Positions 8,357-18,906 are shown, counted from the stretch's first letter. The stretch: 64,000 bases of DNA from Aquimarina sp. MMG016 (GCF_018100805.1 NZ_JAGJEA010000013.1:1-64000); one strand, 5' to 3'. Numbers and translations are program-made. Notes: a model not told the origin generated them from the letters alone.

Positions 8357-11300
8357 TTAATTAAAATTAACTTCTTGTCGTTGTTCCATTCGGTCCTCAA
8401 ACTCTTCATTAGAACCAACAATAATGCTTTCGTAATCTCTCATTCCAGTACCTGCAGGAATTCTATGTCCTACAATTACATTTTCTTTAAGACCTTCTAG
8501 CGTATCAATTTTACCATTTACAGCGGCTTCATTTAATACTTTTGTTGTTTCCTGGAAGGATGCCGCAGAAATAAATGACTTAGTCTGTAGCGAAGCTCTT
8601 GTAATACCTTGCAGTATTGGAGTTGCCGTTGCAGGAGAGGCATCTCTTGCAGTAACTAAGTTTTTATCTTCTCTGCGTAAAACAGAATTTTCATCTCTTA
8701 GATCTCTTGGAGAAATAATCTGACCTGCTTTTAGGTTTTCACTATCTCCAGCATCCTCAACTACTTTCATTCCAAAAATCTCATCATTTTCCTCAATGAA
8801 ATCAGATTTATGAACTAATTGATTTTCTAGGAAAATAGTGTCTCCCGGATCTTGGATTCTTACTTTACGCATCATCTGACGCACCACTACTTCGAAATGC
8901 TTATCATTGATCTTCACTCCTTGTAGTCGGTAAACCTCCTGTACTTCATTTACCAGATACTGCTGCACTGCAGATGGCCCTTTGATTTTAAGAATATCCT
9001 CTGGAGTAATAGATCCATCAGATAATGGCATACCAGCACGTACATAATCATTTTCCTGAACAAGAATCTGATTAGAAAGTTTTACAAGATACTTCTTGAT
9101 CTCTCCTATTCTAGACTCTACGATGATCTCACGATTACCACGCTTAATCTTACCAAATGATACCACACCGTCAATCTCACTTACTACAGCTGGATTAGAA
9201 GGGTTACGTGCTTCGAATAATTCTGTTACTCTTGGCAGACCTCCTGTAATATCACCTGCTTTTGCAGATTTACGAGGAATCTTAACCAAAATTTTACCAA
9301 CTTTTATCTTATCATTGTCATCCACCATTAAGTGAGCGCCAACCGGAAGGTTATACGAACGTAATACTTCATCACCTTTGCCCATTATATGGAGTGTAGG
9401 AATCTTTTTCTTATCACGAGATTCAGAAATTACTTTTTCCTGGAAACCAGTTTGTTCATCAATCTCTACTTGATAAGTTACACCTTGTTCGATGTTTTCA
9501 TAACTTACTTTACCAGCAAATTCTGAAATAATCACACCATTATAAGGATCCCACTGGCAAATAACATCATCCTTTGACAGTTTATCTCCATCATTTATAA
9601 ACAATTGAGAACCATAAGGAATTAAGTTAGTACTTAAAACAATCTTAGTCTTTGGATCAATTATCTTAACTTCAGAAGTACGAGAGATTACTACATCAAT
9701 TTCGTTTCCTTCTGCATCTTCTCCCTTAACAGTTTTCAATTCTTCTATCTCTGCTTTACCAGCAAATTTAGATTTTAATTGATTTTCTTCAGAAATGTTA
9801 CCTGCAATACCTCCTACGTGGAAAGTACGCAGTGTAAGTTGAGTACCCGGTTCTCCAATGGACTGAGCAGCTACAACACCTACAGCTTCACCTCTTTGAA
9901 CCGTTTTACCAGTTGCAAGGTTACGACCGTAACATTTTACACAAATACCTTTCTTAGCTTCACAAGTAAGTGCAGAACGTACTTCTACAGATTCTACTGG
10001 AGAATTCTCTATAATTTTTGCTGTGGCATCATCAATCTCCACTCCAGCTTCAATAAGCAATTCCTGAGTTAAAGGATTAATCACATCAACTAACGCAGTT
10101 CTACCTACTATTCTGGCAGCAAGGCCTTCTATAATTTCTTCGTTTTTCTTCAACGGAGTTACTTCTACACCTCTAAGCGTACCACAATCTTCGATATTAA
10201 CAATAACATCTTGTGCTACATCCACCAAACGACGTGTAAGATAACCAGCATCTGCAGTTTTAAGTGCGGTATCTGCAAGACCTTTACGAGCACCATGAGT
10301 AGAAATAAAATATTCAAGAATCGAAAGTCCTTCTTTAAAGTTAGAAAGAATCGGGTTCTCAATAATTTCTCCACCAGCAGAACTAGCTTTTTTAGGTTTT
10401 GCCATCAGTCCACGCATACCTGTAAGCTGACGAATCTGCTCTTTTGATCCCCTTGCTCCAGAATCAAGCATCATATATACAGAGTTGAATCCTTGCTGAT
10501 CTTCTCTGATTCGTTTCATTGATAACTCGGTAAGATTGGCATTCGTAGAAGTCCAAATATCAATTACCTGATTATAACGCTCATTATTAGTAATAAGACC
10601 CATATTATAGTTTGCTACAATACCATCAACTTGAGTATTGGCATCAGCAATCATAGTATGCTTTTCTTCAGGAATAATAATATCTCCTAAACTGAACGAT
10701 AATCCGCCCTGGAATGCAAAGTTATATCCTAGCTTCTTAATTTCATCAAGGAAAACAGCTGTTTCCGGTACACTAGTTACTTTAAGGATATCACCAATAA
10801 TATCTCTAAGAGATTTCTTAGTTAGTACCTCATTAATATATCCAGCTTGCTCAGGAACTTTTTCATTAAATAATACTCTACCTGTAGTAGTTTCGATTAT
10901 TTTAGTTACTAATTCTCCCTCTTCATTAAGATCTTTTGTACGAACCTTAATATTAGCATTAATGTCTAATCTCTTTTCATTATAAGCAATCGTAACTTCT
11001 TCGGGAGAATAGAAAGTTAGGTCTTCACCTTTGATTTCTAATTCTGGAGTAGATCTACGAGACTTTGTCATATAGTATAAACCTAACACCATATCCTGAG
11101 AAGGTACTGTTACCGGAGAACCATTAGCAGGGTTAAGAATGTTGTGTGATGCTAACATCAATAACTGTGCTTCTAGAATTGCTTCTGGTCCTAATGGTAA
11201 ATGTACTGCCATCTGATCCCCATCAAAATCCGCATTAAATGCAGTACATACTAATGGGTGTAATTGTATCGCCTTACCTTCAATAAGCTTAGGCTGAAAT

Positions 11301-12658
11301 GCCTGGATACCTAAACGGTGAAGCGTTGGAGCACGGTTTAGCAATACTGGATGTCCTTTAAGAACATTCTCTAAGATATCCCAAACAACAGGCTCTTTTC
11401 TATCTATAATTTTCTTAGCAGACTTTACCGTTTTTACAATACCACGTTCAATCAATTTTCTGATCACGAATGGCTTGTATAATTCTGCTGCCATATTCTT
11501 AGGCAGACCACATTCGAATAACTTTAATTCCGGTCCAACAACGATTACCGAACGAGCAGAATAATCTACACGCTTACCAAGTAAGTTCTGACGGAAACGT
11601 CCTTGTTTACCTTTTAAGGAATCAGATAATGACTTTAACGGTCTGTTAGAATCAGTTTTTACTGCTGATGCTTTACGTGTATTATCAAATAATGAATCTA
11701 CAGATTCTTGAAGCATACGCTTCTCATTACGTAAAATCACCTCTGGAGCTTTGATTTCCATCAAACGCTTCAAACGGTTATTACGAATAATTACTCGACG
11801 GTATAAATCATTTAAATCCGAAGTTGCAAAACGACCTCCATCAAGTGGTACCAATGGACGTAATTCTGGTGGAATTACCGGTACTACCTTAAGAATCATC
11901 CATTCAGGACGGTTCTCTCTATTTTTATTTGCATCACGAAAAGCTTCAACAACCTGAAGTCTCTTTAATGCTTCTGTTTTACGTTGCTTTGATGTTTCGT
12001 TATTTGCTTTATGTCTTAATTCATAAGAAAGTGCATCAAGATCAATTCTTCTTAAAATTTCGATCAGACACTCTGCTCCCATCTTAGCGATGAATTTATT
12101 AGGATCGGTATCATCCAGATATAAATTCTCTTGCGGAAGACTATCTAAAATATTTAGGTATTCTTCTTCTGTAAGGAAATCCATCTTTTGTACTGGTTCT
12201 CCTTCTTCATTTTTAGCAATACCAGGCTGAATTACTACATAACGTTCGTAGTAAATAATCATATCCAACTTCTTAGATGGAAGACCTAATAAATATCCTA
12301 TTTTATTTGGTAAAGAACGGAAATACCAAATGTGTGCCACAGGAACTACTAAGTTAATGTGCCCTACACGGTCTCTTCGAACTTTCTTTTCGGTTACTTC
12401 AACACCACATCGATCACAAACAATACCTTTGTAACGAATTCTTTTATATTTACCACAAGCACATTCAAAGTCCTTTACAGGTCCAAAAATACGCTCACAG
12501 AACAAACCATCACGCTCAGGTTTGTGAGTACGATAATTGATAGTTTCAGGTTTTAAAACCTCTCCTTGAGATGCTGCTAAAACAGACTCTGGTGAAGCTA
12601 AACCAATAGAGATCTTATTAAATCTCTTTACTGTATTCTTATCATTATTTCTTGCCAT
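8357..12658 (-). CDS. rpoC: DNA-directed RNA polymerase subunit beta'
   Basis: 1433-residue beta' subunit of RNA polymerase, full length for Bacteroidota. The N-terminal zinc ribbon has C66, C68, C81 and C84. The catalytic NADFDGDQM loop, whose aspartates bind the active-site magnesium, is at about residue 475. The second zinc site (CEAKKGICVKC with an upstream CGTLRG cysteine) lies near 820-905, and the bridge/trigger region GIAAQSIGEPGTQLTLRTFH-type motif is present as VVAAQSIGEPGTQLTLRTFH. It follows rpoB after 95 bases that hold a hairpin, and is followed by an intrinsic terminator. Nothing is truncated or shifted. Confidence 0.99.
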   Translation of the reverse strand: MARNNDKNTVKRFNKISIGLASPESVLAASQGEVLKPETINYRTHKPERDGLFCERIFGPVKDFECACGKYKRIRYKGIVCDRCGVEVTEKKVRRDRVGHINLVVPVAHIWYFRSLPNKIGYLLGLPSKKLDMIIYYERYVVIQPGIAKNEEGEPVQKMDFLTEEEYLNILDSLPQENLYLDDTDPNKFIAKMGAECLIEILRRIDLDALSYELRHKANNETSKQRKTEALKRLQVVEAFRDANKNRENRPEWMILKVVPVIPPELRPLVPLDGGRFATSDLNDLYRRVIIRNNRLKRLMEIKAPEVILRNEKRMLQESVDSLFDNTRKASAVKTDSNRPLKSLSDSLKGKQGRFRQNLLGKRVDYSARSVIVVGPELKLFECGLPKNMAAELYKPFVIRKLIERGIVKTVKSAKKIIDRKEPVVWDILENVLKGHPVLLNRAPTLHRLGIQAFQPKLIEGKAIQLHPLVCTAFNADFDGDQMAVHLPLGPEAILEAQLLMLASHNILNPANGSPVTVPSQDMVLGLYYMTKSRRSTPELEIKGEDLTFYSPEEVTIAYNEKRLDINANIKVRTKDLNEEGELVTKIIETTTGRVLFNEKVPEQAGYINEVLTKKSLRDIIGDILKVTSVPETAVFLDEIKKLGYNFAFQGGLSFSLGDIIIPEEKHTMIADANTQVDGIVANYNMGLITNNERYNQVIDIWTSTNANLTELSMKRIREDQQGFNSVYMMLDSGARGSKEQIRQLTGMRGLMAKPKKASSAGGEIIENPILSNFKEGLSILEYFISTHGARKGLADTALKTADAGYLTRRLVDVAQDVIVNIEDCGTLRGVEVTPLKKNEEIIEGLAARIVGRTALVDVINPLTQELLIEAGVEIDDATAKIIENSPVESVEVRSALTCEAKKGICVKCYGRNLATGKTVQRGEAVGVVAAQSIGEPGTQLTLRTFHVGGIAGNISEENQLKSKFAGKAEIEELKTVKGEDAEGNEIDVVISRTSEVKIIDPKTKIVLSTNLIPYGSQLFINDGDKLSKDDVICQWDPYNGVIISEFAGKVSYENIEQGVTYQVEIDEQTGFQEKVISESRDKKKIPTLHIMGKGDEVLRSYNLPVGAHLMVDDNDKIKVGKILVKIPRKSAKAGDITGGLPRVTELFEARNPSNPAVVSEIDGVVSFGKIKRGNREIIVESRIGEIKKYLVKLSNQILVQENDYVRAGMPLSDGSITPEDILKIKGPSAVQQYLVNEVQEVYRLQGVKINDKHFEVVVRQMMRKVRIQDPGDTIFLENQLVHKSDFIEENDEIFGMKVVEDAGDSENLKAGQIISPRDLRDENSVLRREDKNLVTARDASPATATPILQGITRASLQTKSFISAASFQETTKVLNEAAVNGKIDTLEGLKENVIVGHRIPAGTGMRDYESIIVGSNEEFEDRMEQRQEVNFN

Positions 12659-12711
12659 AATATATGGTTGCTTAAGAATTATTGTAATTTAAAATTGAAT
12701 AATTAATGATT

Positions 12712-12743
12712 ATCGTACCCTTAGCCTGCGCTCAGGGTACGAT
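12712..12743 (-). other. Intercistronic hairpin between rpoB and rpoC
   Basis: ATCGTACCCT (12712-12721) pairs exactly with AGGGTACGAT (12734-12743); AGC/GCT can extend the stem inside the loop. On the minus strand no T-run follows, so it is probably an RNA processing or stability element and not a terminator. Confidence 0.6.
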
Positions 12744-12753
12744 TTCATATATA

Positions 12754-15700
12754 TTATTCTTCTAATCTGATATCCAGACCAAGACCTTTTAGTTCGTGCA
12801 TTAATACGTTAAAAGACTCTGGTAATCCTGGTTCTGGCATAGGCTCACCTTTTACGATACTTTCGTATGTTTTGGCTCTTCCTATTACATCATCAGATTT
12901 TACAGTCAGTATTTCACGAAGTGTACTTGAAGCACCATAAGCCTCCAGCGCCCATACTTCCATCTCTCCAAAACGTTGACCTCCAAATTGTGCTTTACCA
13001 CCAAGTGGTTGCTGAGTAATCAATGAGTAAGGACCTATAGAACGTGCGTGCATCTTATCATCTACCATATGACCTAGCTTAAGCATATAAATCACACCTA
13101 CTGTTGCAGGTTGGTCAAAACGATCTCCAGTACCACCATCATATAGATATGTATGTCCAAATCTTGGAATTCCTGCTTCATCAGTCAATTCATTAATCTG
13201 ATCAAGTGAAGCTCCGTCAAAAATCGGTGTAGCAAACTTTCTACTTAATTTCTGACCAGCCCATCCTAATACAGTTTCATAAATCTGACCAATATTCATA
13301 CGTGAAGGTACTCCTAGTGGGTTCAATACGATATCTACCGGTGTTCCGTCTTCTAAGAATGGCATATCTTCTTCTCTTACGATACGTGCAACAATACCTT
13401 TGTTACCGTGACGACCTGCCATCTTATCACCTACCTTAAGTTTACGTTTTTTAGCAATATAAACTTTAGCAAGTTTTATTATTCCTGAAGGTAATTCGTC
13501 TCCTACAGAGATTGTAAATTTCTCTCTTCGAAGATTACCTTGTAAATCATTTTCTTTAATCTTATAGTTGTGGATAAGGTCTGCAACCATATCGTTAAGA
13601 TCATTATCAGTTGTCCAAGTACCTTTAGTAAGGTGAGCGTAGTCATCAACACTGTTAAGCATTTTCTGAGTATACTTCTTACCTTTAGGAAGTACTTCTT
13701 CTCCAAGGTCATTCATTACACCTTGTGAAGTTTTACCACCAACAATAGCAAATAACTTGTCTACCAACTGAGATTTTAACAATGCGAATTTAGCATCATA
13801 TGATCTCTCTAATACAGAAATATCTTCTTTATCCTGAGAGCGCTTACGCTTATCTTTAATAGCTCTCGCAAATAATTTCTTATCAATTACAACCCCGTGT
13901 AATGATGGAGAAGCTTTTAAAGAAGCATCTTTTACATCTCCAGCTTTATCACCAAAGATAGCTCTTAATAATTTCTCTTCCGGAGTAGGATCACTTTCAC
14001 CTTTTGGAGTAATCTTTCCGATAAGGATATCACCCGGCTTGATCTCTGCACCTACACGAATCATTCCATTTTCATCAAGATCTTTAGTAGCTTCTTCAGA
14101 AACATTAGGGATATCATTAGTTAATTCTTCATTACCTAATTTAGTATCTCTAACCTCCAGAGAATATTCATCAATATGAATAGATGTAAAGATATCATCT
14201 CTTACTACTTTCTCAGAAATTACAATCGCATCTTCAAAGTTATACCCTTTCCAAGGCATAAAGGCTACTTTCATATTTCTACCAAGAGCAAGCTCCCCAT
14301 TCTCAGTTGCATAACCTTGACAAAGTACTTGTCCTCTTTCAACTCTATCCCCAACTCTTACGATTGGCTTAAGGTTGATACTAGTACCTTGGTTGGTTTT
14401 ACGGAATTTGATAAGCTCATAAGTTTTTGAATCACCATCAAAACTTACCATTCTTTCTTCCTCAGTCCTATCGTACTTGATAGTGATCTTTTGCGCATCT
14501 ACATATTCTACCTCTCCAGCGCCTTCAGCGTTAATCAGTACTCTAGAATCTGAAGCTACCTGACGTTCTAATCCTGTACCCACGATTGGCGCATCCACTC
14601 TTAATAATGGTACTGCCTGACGCATCATATTCGATCCCATCAATGCACGGTTCGCATCATCATGCTCCAAGAAAGGAATTAAAGATGCCGAGATAGACGA
14701 AATCTGATTAGGTGCAACATCCGTATAATGTACAGTAGATGGATCTACAACTGGGAAATCACCTTCCATACGGGCAATTACCTTATCAGCTTCGATAGTT
14801 CCATCCTCTTTCATAGGAATATTAGCCTGTGCAATTAACTTCTCCTCTTCTTCCTCAGCACTTAGGTATCTGAATTTAGAAATATCAACTTTACCATCTT
14901 CTACCTTACGGTAAGGAGTTTCTAAGAATCCCATTGAATTCACTTTTGCAAATACAGAAAGTGAAGAAATCAGACCAATATTTGGTCCTTCAGGAGTTTC
15001 TATAGGACATAAACGACCATAATGCGTATAGTGAACATCACGAACCTCAAACCCTGCACGTTCACGTGATAAACCTCCTGGACCTAAAGCTGAAAGTCTA
15101 CGCTTATGCGTAATCTCTGCCAATGGATTTGTTTGATCCATAAACTGAGATAGCTGATTTGTTCCAAAGAATGAATTAATTACAGATGATAAAGTTTTAG
15201 CATTGATCAAATCGATCGGTGTAAACACCTCATTATCTCTAACATTCATACGTTCACGGATCGTACGAGCCATACGAGCTAAACCAACTCCAAACTGCTG
15301 TGATAATTGCTCTCCTACTGTTCTTACACGACGGTTAGAAAGGTGGTCAATATCATCAATCTCTGCTTTAGAATTAATTAACTCTATTAAGTATTTTATG
15401 ATAGTAATAATATCTTCTTTGGTAAGTACTTGCTTATCCATTTCGATATTAAGACCTAATTTTTTATTCATTCTGTATCGACCTACTTCACCAAGGTTGT
15501 ATCGTTGGTCTGAGAAGAATAACTTGTCAATAATACCTCTTGCAGTTTCCTCATCAGGCGGCTCTGCGTTACGTAATTGACGATATATGTGTTCTACTGC
15601 TTCTTTTTCAGAGTTAGTAGGATCTTTTTGTAATGTATTATGGATAATAGCATAATCACCTTTTTGATTATCTTCTTTATGCAATAATATAGTTTTTGCA

Positions 15701-16563
15701 CCAGAATCAATAATCTCATCAAGATGGTCTTTATCTAAAATAGTGTCACGATCTAAAACAATCTCGTTACGTTCTATAGATACTACTTCTCCAGTATCTT
15801 CATCCACAAAATCTTCATGCCATGTATTCAATACACGTGCAGCTAATTTACGTCCAAGTACTTTCTTTAATCCAGATTTAGAAACCTTTACCTCTTCTGC
15901 AAGGTCAAATATTTCTAAAATATCTTTATCGCGCTCAAATCCAATCGCACGGAAAAGAGTAGTAACTGGTAATTTTTTCTTTCTATCGATATATGCGTAC
16001 ATCACGCTATTAATATCGGTAGCAAATTCTATCCAAGAACCTTTAAAAGGAATTACTCTGGCAGAATATAATTTTGTTCCATTAGCATGGAACGATTGTC
16101 CAAAGAATACTCCGGGAGAACGGTGTAATTGTGATACAACAACACGTTCTGCTCCATTGATACAGAATGTACCACTTGGAGTCATATAAGGAATTGTACC
16201 TAAATACACGTCCTGAACAATAGTCTCAAAATCTTCGTGTTCCGGATCAGTACAGAATAATTTAAGACGTGCTTTTAATGGCACACTATACGTAAGACCT
16301 CTTTCTATACACTCCTGAAGATCATATCTTGGAGGGTCAACGAAGTAATCGATAAATTCTAGTACAAATTGATTACGAGTATCCGTAATCGGGAAGTTTT
16401 CCATGAAGGTATTATAAAGACCTTCGTTTCCTCTTTCTTCAGACTTTGTTTCTAATTGAAAGAAATCCTGGAAGGACTTAATCTGAATATCCAAAAAATC
16501 AGGATAATCAGGTCTATTCTTTACAGAAGAGAAATTCAATCTTTCAGTTTGCGTTGCTAACAT
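12754..16563 (-). CDS. rpoB: DNA-directed RNA polymerase subunit beta
   Basis: 1269-residue beta subunit. The rifampicin-binding stretch reads LSQFMDQTNPLAEITHKRRLSALGPGG in two joined motifs, with the wild-type Gln, Asp, His and Ser positions, so no classical resistance substitution is seen. Downstream are ERAGFEVRDVHYTHYGR and the C-terminal GGQRFGEMEVWALEAYGA that contacts beta'. The ATG at 16563 (MLATQTERLNF) is preferred; an in-frame TTG one codon upstream is an artefact of permissive calling. It is cotranscribed with rplL upstream, past a GC-rich hairpin, and with rpoC downstream. Confidence 0.99.
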   Translation of the reverse strand: MLATQTERLNFSSVKNRPDYPDFLDIQIKSFQDFFQLETKSEERGNEGLYNTFMENFPITDTRNQFVLEFIDYFVDPPRYDLQECIERGLTYSVPLKARLKLFCTDPEHEDFETIVQDVYLGTIPYMTPSGTFCINGAERVVVSQLHRSPGVFFGQSFHANGTKLYSARVIPFKGSWIEFATDINSVMYAYIDRKKKLPVTTLFRAIGFERDKDILEIFDLAEEVKVSKSGLKKVLGRKLAARVLNTWHEDFVDEDTGEVVSIERNEIVLDRDTILDKDHLDEIIDSGAKTILLHKEDNQKGDYAIIHNTLQKDPTNSEKEAVEHIYRQLRNAEPPDEETARGIIDKLFFSDQRYNLGEVGRYRMNKKLGLNIEMDKQVLTKEDIITIIKYLIELINSKAEIDDIDHLSNRRVRTVGEQLSQQFGVGLARMARTIRERMNVRDNEVFTPIDLINAKTLSSVINSFFGTNQLSQFMDQTNPLAEITHKRRLSALGPGGLSRERAGFEVRDVHYTHYGRLCPIETPEGPNIGLISSLSVFAKVNSMGFLETPYRKVEDGKVDISKFRYLSAEEEEEKLIAQANIPMKEDGTIEADKVIARMEGDFPVVDPSTVHYTDVAPNQISSISASLIPFLEHDDANRALMGSNMMRQAVPLLRVDAPIVGTGLERQVASDSRVLINAEGAGEVEYVDAQKITIKYDRTEEERMVSFDGDSKTYELIKFRKTNQGTSINLKPIVRVGDRVERGQVLCQGYATENGELALGRNMKVAFMPWKGYNFEDAIVISEKVVRDDIFTSIHIDEYSLEVRDTKLGNEELTNDIPNVSEEATKDLDENGMIRVGAEIKPGDILIGKITPKGESDPTPEEKLLRAIFGDKAGDVKDASLKASPSLHGVVIDKKLFARAIKDKRKRSQDKEDISVLERSYDAKFALLKSQLVDKLFAIVGGKTSQGVMNDLGEEVLPKGKKYTQKMLNSVDDYAHLTKGTWTTDNDLNDMVADLIHNYKIKENDLQGNLRREKFTISVGDELPSGIIKLAKVYIAKKRKLKVGDKMAGRHGNKGIVARIVREEDMPFLEDGTPVDIVLNPLGVPSRMNIGQIYETVLGWAGQKLSRKFATPIFDGASLDQINELTDEAGIPRFGHTYLYDGGTGDRFDQPATVGVIYMLKLGHMVDDKMHARSIGPYSLITQQPLGGKAQFGGQRFGEMEVWALEAYGASSTLREILTVKSDDVIGRAKTYESIVKGEPMPEPGLPESFNVLMHELKGLGLDIRLEE

Positions 16564-16635
16564 CAATGGACGGAATTAAATTAAAATTTAAAAAATGGGT
16601 GCGTACTATATACATAGTAATTATATACGCAAAAT

Positions 16636-16672
16636 GGTTTAGACCCCGGAGAGTACTCTCCGGGGCTAAACC
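16636..16672 (-). other. GC-rich hairpin between rplL and rpoB
   Basis: CCCCGGAGAG (16644-16653) pairs with CTCTCCGGGG (16656-16665), and outer arms GGTTTAG and CTAAACC extend it to 16636-16672 around a single bulged A. On the minus strand only a short TTTT follows. It may be a partial terminator that lowers rpoBC relative to the ribosomal protein genes, or an RNase III site as in the rplL-rpoB gap of E. coli. Confidence 0.65.
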
Positions 16673-16694
16673 TTTGTGTCAATATTTGGTAAGC

Positions 16695-17072
16695 TTACTT
16701 AAGCTCAACCTCAGCTCCAGCCTCTTCTAATTGAGCTTTTAGAGCTTCTGCTTCATCCTTTGCTACTCCTTCTTTGATTGCTTTAGGAGCTTCATCAACT
16801 AATCCTTTAGCATCTTTAAGACCAAGACCAGTTAATTCTTTAACAAGTTTTACAACTGCTAATTTAGCACCACCAGCTGCTTTAAGAATTACGTCGAATT
16901 CAGTTTTTTCTTCAGCAGCATCTCCTCCACCAGCAGCAGCGCCACCAGCAACAGCTACTGCAGCAGCAGCAGGCTCGATACCATATTCTTCTTTTAATAT
17001 ATCAGCTAACTCATTAACTTCTTTTACTGTTAAGTTAACTAATTGTTCTGCGAAATCTTTTAAATCTGCCAT
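16695..17072 (-). CDS. rplL: 50S ribosomal protein L7/L12
   Basis: 125-residue stalk protein that recruits translation factors to the ribosome. The N-terminal dimerisation helices (ADLKDFAEQLVNLTVKEVNEL) are followed by an Ala/Gly-rich hinge (~36-53) and the conserved C-terminal domain (EKTEFDVILKAAGGAKLAVVKLVKE, then GLGLKDAKGLVDEAPKAIKEGV). It lies 69 bases after rplJ, in the usual L10-L12 pair, and before the rpoB hairpin. Confidence 0.98.
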   Translation of the reverse strand: MADLKDFAEQLVNLTVKEVNELADILKEEYGIEPAAAAVAVAGGAAAGGGDAAEEKTEFDVILKAAGGAKLAVVKLVKELTGLGLKDAKGLVDEAPKAIKEGVAKDEAEALKAQLEEAGAEVELK

Positions 17073-17141
17073 TTTCTATCGTTTTAAATAATTTTTTTTA
17101 ATTGAAATATAATTTGTTAAAAAGTGCGTACTCGCCAATAA

Positions 17142-17663
17142 TTATCCTTCTTTTTCGGATAATGTTTTAAGGATACCGGCTATTGTACCTCCTCCAGATT
17201 TTAATGCTGAAATAACATTCTTAGCAGGAGATTGTAACAGACCGATAATATCGCCAATAACTTCTTCTTTAGACTTGATATTAACAAGTGCTTCCAGATT
17301 CTCGTCACCAACAAATATTGCTTCTTCAACAAATGCTCCTTTTAATAGAGGTTTCTCAGATTTCTTACGAAACTCCTTGATAACCTTAGCAGGCGCATTA
17401 CCAGTTTCAGCAAACATAATTGAAGTATTACCTTTTAACACATCAGGTAACTCTCCAAAGTCCTTATCAGATTTCTCCATTGCTTTTGCAAGGAGTGTAT
17501 TTTTAACTACTTTTAATGATACATTAGCTTTAAAACAAGCTCTACGTAAATTTGAAGTTGTCCCTGCATCTAACCCTGAAATATCAGCTAAATAAATATT
17601 AGCATTTTCAGCAAGCTGAGCAGTCAAGTCTTCAATTACCAATGATTTTTCTTCTCTTGTCAT
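17142..17663 (-). CDS. rplJ: 50S ribosomal protein L10
   Basis: 173-residue base of the L7/L12 stalk. It shows MTREEKSLVIEDLTAQL at the N-terminus, the rRNA-binding KVVKNTLLAKAM motif and a C-terminal helix (KNVISALKSGGGTIAGILKTL) that binds L12 dimers. Only 15 bases separate it from rplA, so there is little room for the separate L10 leader known from E. coli; any autoregulation would have to act inside the rplA end or the rplJ-rplL gap. Confidence 0.98.
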   Translation of the reverse strand: MTREEKSLVIEDLTAQLAENANIYLADISGLDAGTTSNLRRACFKANVSLKVVKNTLLAKAMEKSDKDFGELPDVLKGNTSIMFAETGNAPAKVIKEFRKKSEKPLLKGAFVEEAIFVGDENLEALVNIKSKEEVIGDIIGLLQSPAKNVISALKSGGGTIAGILKTLSEKEG

Positions 17664-17678
17664 AATCGTTTATCTTAA

Positions 17679-18374
17679 TTACCCAGCAAAGTTTTTAGAA
17701 TCAATCTCTACACCAGGACTCATTGTAGAAGATATATATATAGACTTAATATATATTCCCTTTGCAGTCTGTGGTTTCAACTTCACTAATGTTGTTAATA
17801 ATTCTTTAGCATTACCAGCTATTTTTTCCGCATCAAAAGAAGATTTTCCTATTGAAGCATGTACAATTCCAGTTTTATCAACTTTAAAGTCAATTTTACC
17901 GGCTTTTACATCAGAAACAGCTTTTGCTACATCCATAGTTACAGTACCAGTCTTAGGATTAGGCATTAAACCACGAGGACCTAATACTCTACCCAATGGA
18001 CCTAATTTACCCATAACACTAGGCATAGTGATAATTACATCAACATCTGTCCAACCACCTTTGATTTTATCCAGGTACTCATCAAGTCCAACATAATCAG
18101 CACCAGCTTCTTTAGCTTCTGCTTCTTTATCTGGTGTAACTAATGCTAACACTTTAACATCTTTACCAGTTCCGTGAGGTAATGTTACCACACCACGAAC
18201 CATTTGATTAGCTTTACGAGGATCTACGTTCAAACGAACTGCAAGATCCACTGAAGCATCAAAATTTACGTTTGTTATCTCTTTTACTAAAGCTGAAGCT
18301 TCTTCTAATGTATATGCTTTATTGCTATCTACTTTAGCACGTGCTTCTTTTTGCTTTTTTGTTACTTTTGCCAT
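17679..18374 (-). CDS. rplA: 50S ribosomal protein L1
   Basis: 231-residue L1, which builds the mobile L1 stalk at the ribosomal E site and in other bacteria represses its own operon. Family motifs are clear: VDLAVRLNVDPRKANQMVRG, then LGPRGLMPNPKTGTV and the C-terminal YISSTMSPGVEID. It follows rplK by 18 bases and precedes rplJ by 15, so it is translated from the same message. Confidence 0.98.
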   Translation of the reverse strand: MAKVTKKQKEARAKVDSNKAYTLEEASALVKEITNVNFDASVDLAVRLNVDPRKANQMVRGVVTLPHGTGKDVKVLALVTPDKEAEAKEAGADYVGLDEYLDKIKGGWTDVDVIITMPSVMGKLGPLGRVLGPRGLMPNPKTGTVTMDVAKAVSDVKAGKIDFKVDKTGIVHASIGKSSFDAEKIAGNAKELLTTLVKLKPQTAKGIYIKSIYISSTMSPGVEIDSKNFAG

Positions 18375-18392
18375 TTTGTAAACGTTTTTGGA

Positions 18393-18830
18393 TTAAAAAG
18401 GAGCTTGTCCTTTTACAGTTACACCCATTGAACGAGCAGTACCAGCAATCATTTTCATAGCAGACTCGATAGTAAATGCATTTAAATCAGGCATTTTATC
18501 TTCTGCAATTGTACGAACTTGATCCCAAGTAACACTTGCCACTTTTTTACGATTAGGCTCTCCAGAACCTTTCTTCTGTTTTGCTGCTTCCAGTATCTGA
18601 ACAGCTGCAGGTGGAGTTTTAATAACGAAGTCAAAAGACTTGTCACTATACACATTAATAACAACCGGTAATACTTTACCAGCTTTATCTTGTGTTCTAC
18701 CATTGAATTGCTTACAGAATTCCATGATATTTACTCCAGCAGCACCTAGAGCAGGTCCAACAGGTGGTGATGGGTTAGCCGCACCTCCACGAACTTGTAG
18801 TTTTACAACCTTACTTAACTCTTTAGCCAT
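18393..18830 (-). CDS. rplK: 50S ribosomal protein L11
   Basis: 145-residue L11 of the GTPase-associated centre. The N-terminal proline-rich segment GGAANPSPPVGPALGAAGVN and the rRNA-binding C-terminal domain (TVKGQAPF end) are intact. It follows nusG by 76 bases; this gap carries an inverted repeat at 18852-18882 that could be a leader hairpin. Confidence 0.98.
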   Translation of the reverse strand: MAKELSKVVKLQVRGGAANPSPPVGPALGAAGVNIMEFCKQFNGRTQDKAGKVLPVVINVYSDKSFDFVIKTPPAAVQILEAAKQKKGSGEPNRKKVASVTWDQVRTIAEDKMPDLNAFTIESAMKMIAGTARSMGVTVKGQAPF

Positions 18831-18851
18831 TTTTGTAATTTTAAATTTAGG

Positions 18852-18882
18852 ATTGTTCTATAGTTGGAAGCAAGAGAACAAT
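18852..18882 (-). other. Leader hairpin upstream of rplK
   Basis: ATTGTTCT (18852-18859) and AGAACAAT (18875-18882) are exact inverted copies 15 bases apart, 22 bases before the rplK ATG. By position it could serve the L1 autoregulation known for the L11 operon in other bacteria, but the arms alone do not show an L1 site. Confidence 0.4.
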
Positions 18883-18906
18883 TCAGGATATATAATGTAA
18901 CAATTA

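Noticed and set aside
16774..17091. 105-codon plus-strand frame opposite rplL
   Set aside because: Antisense of the Ala-rich L7/L12 hinge; no independent signal.
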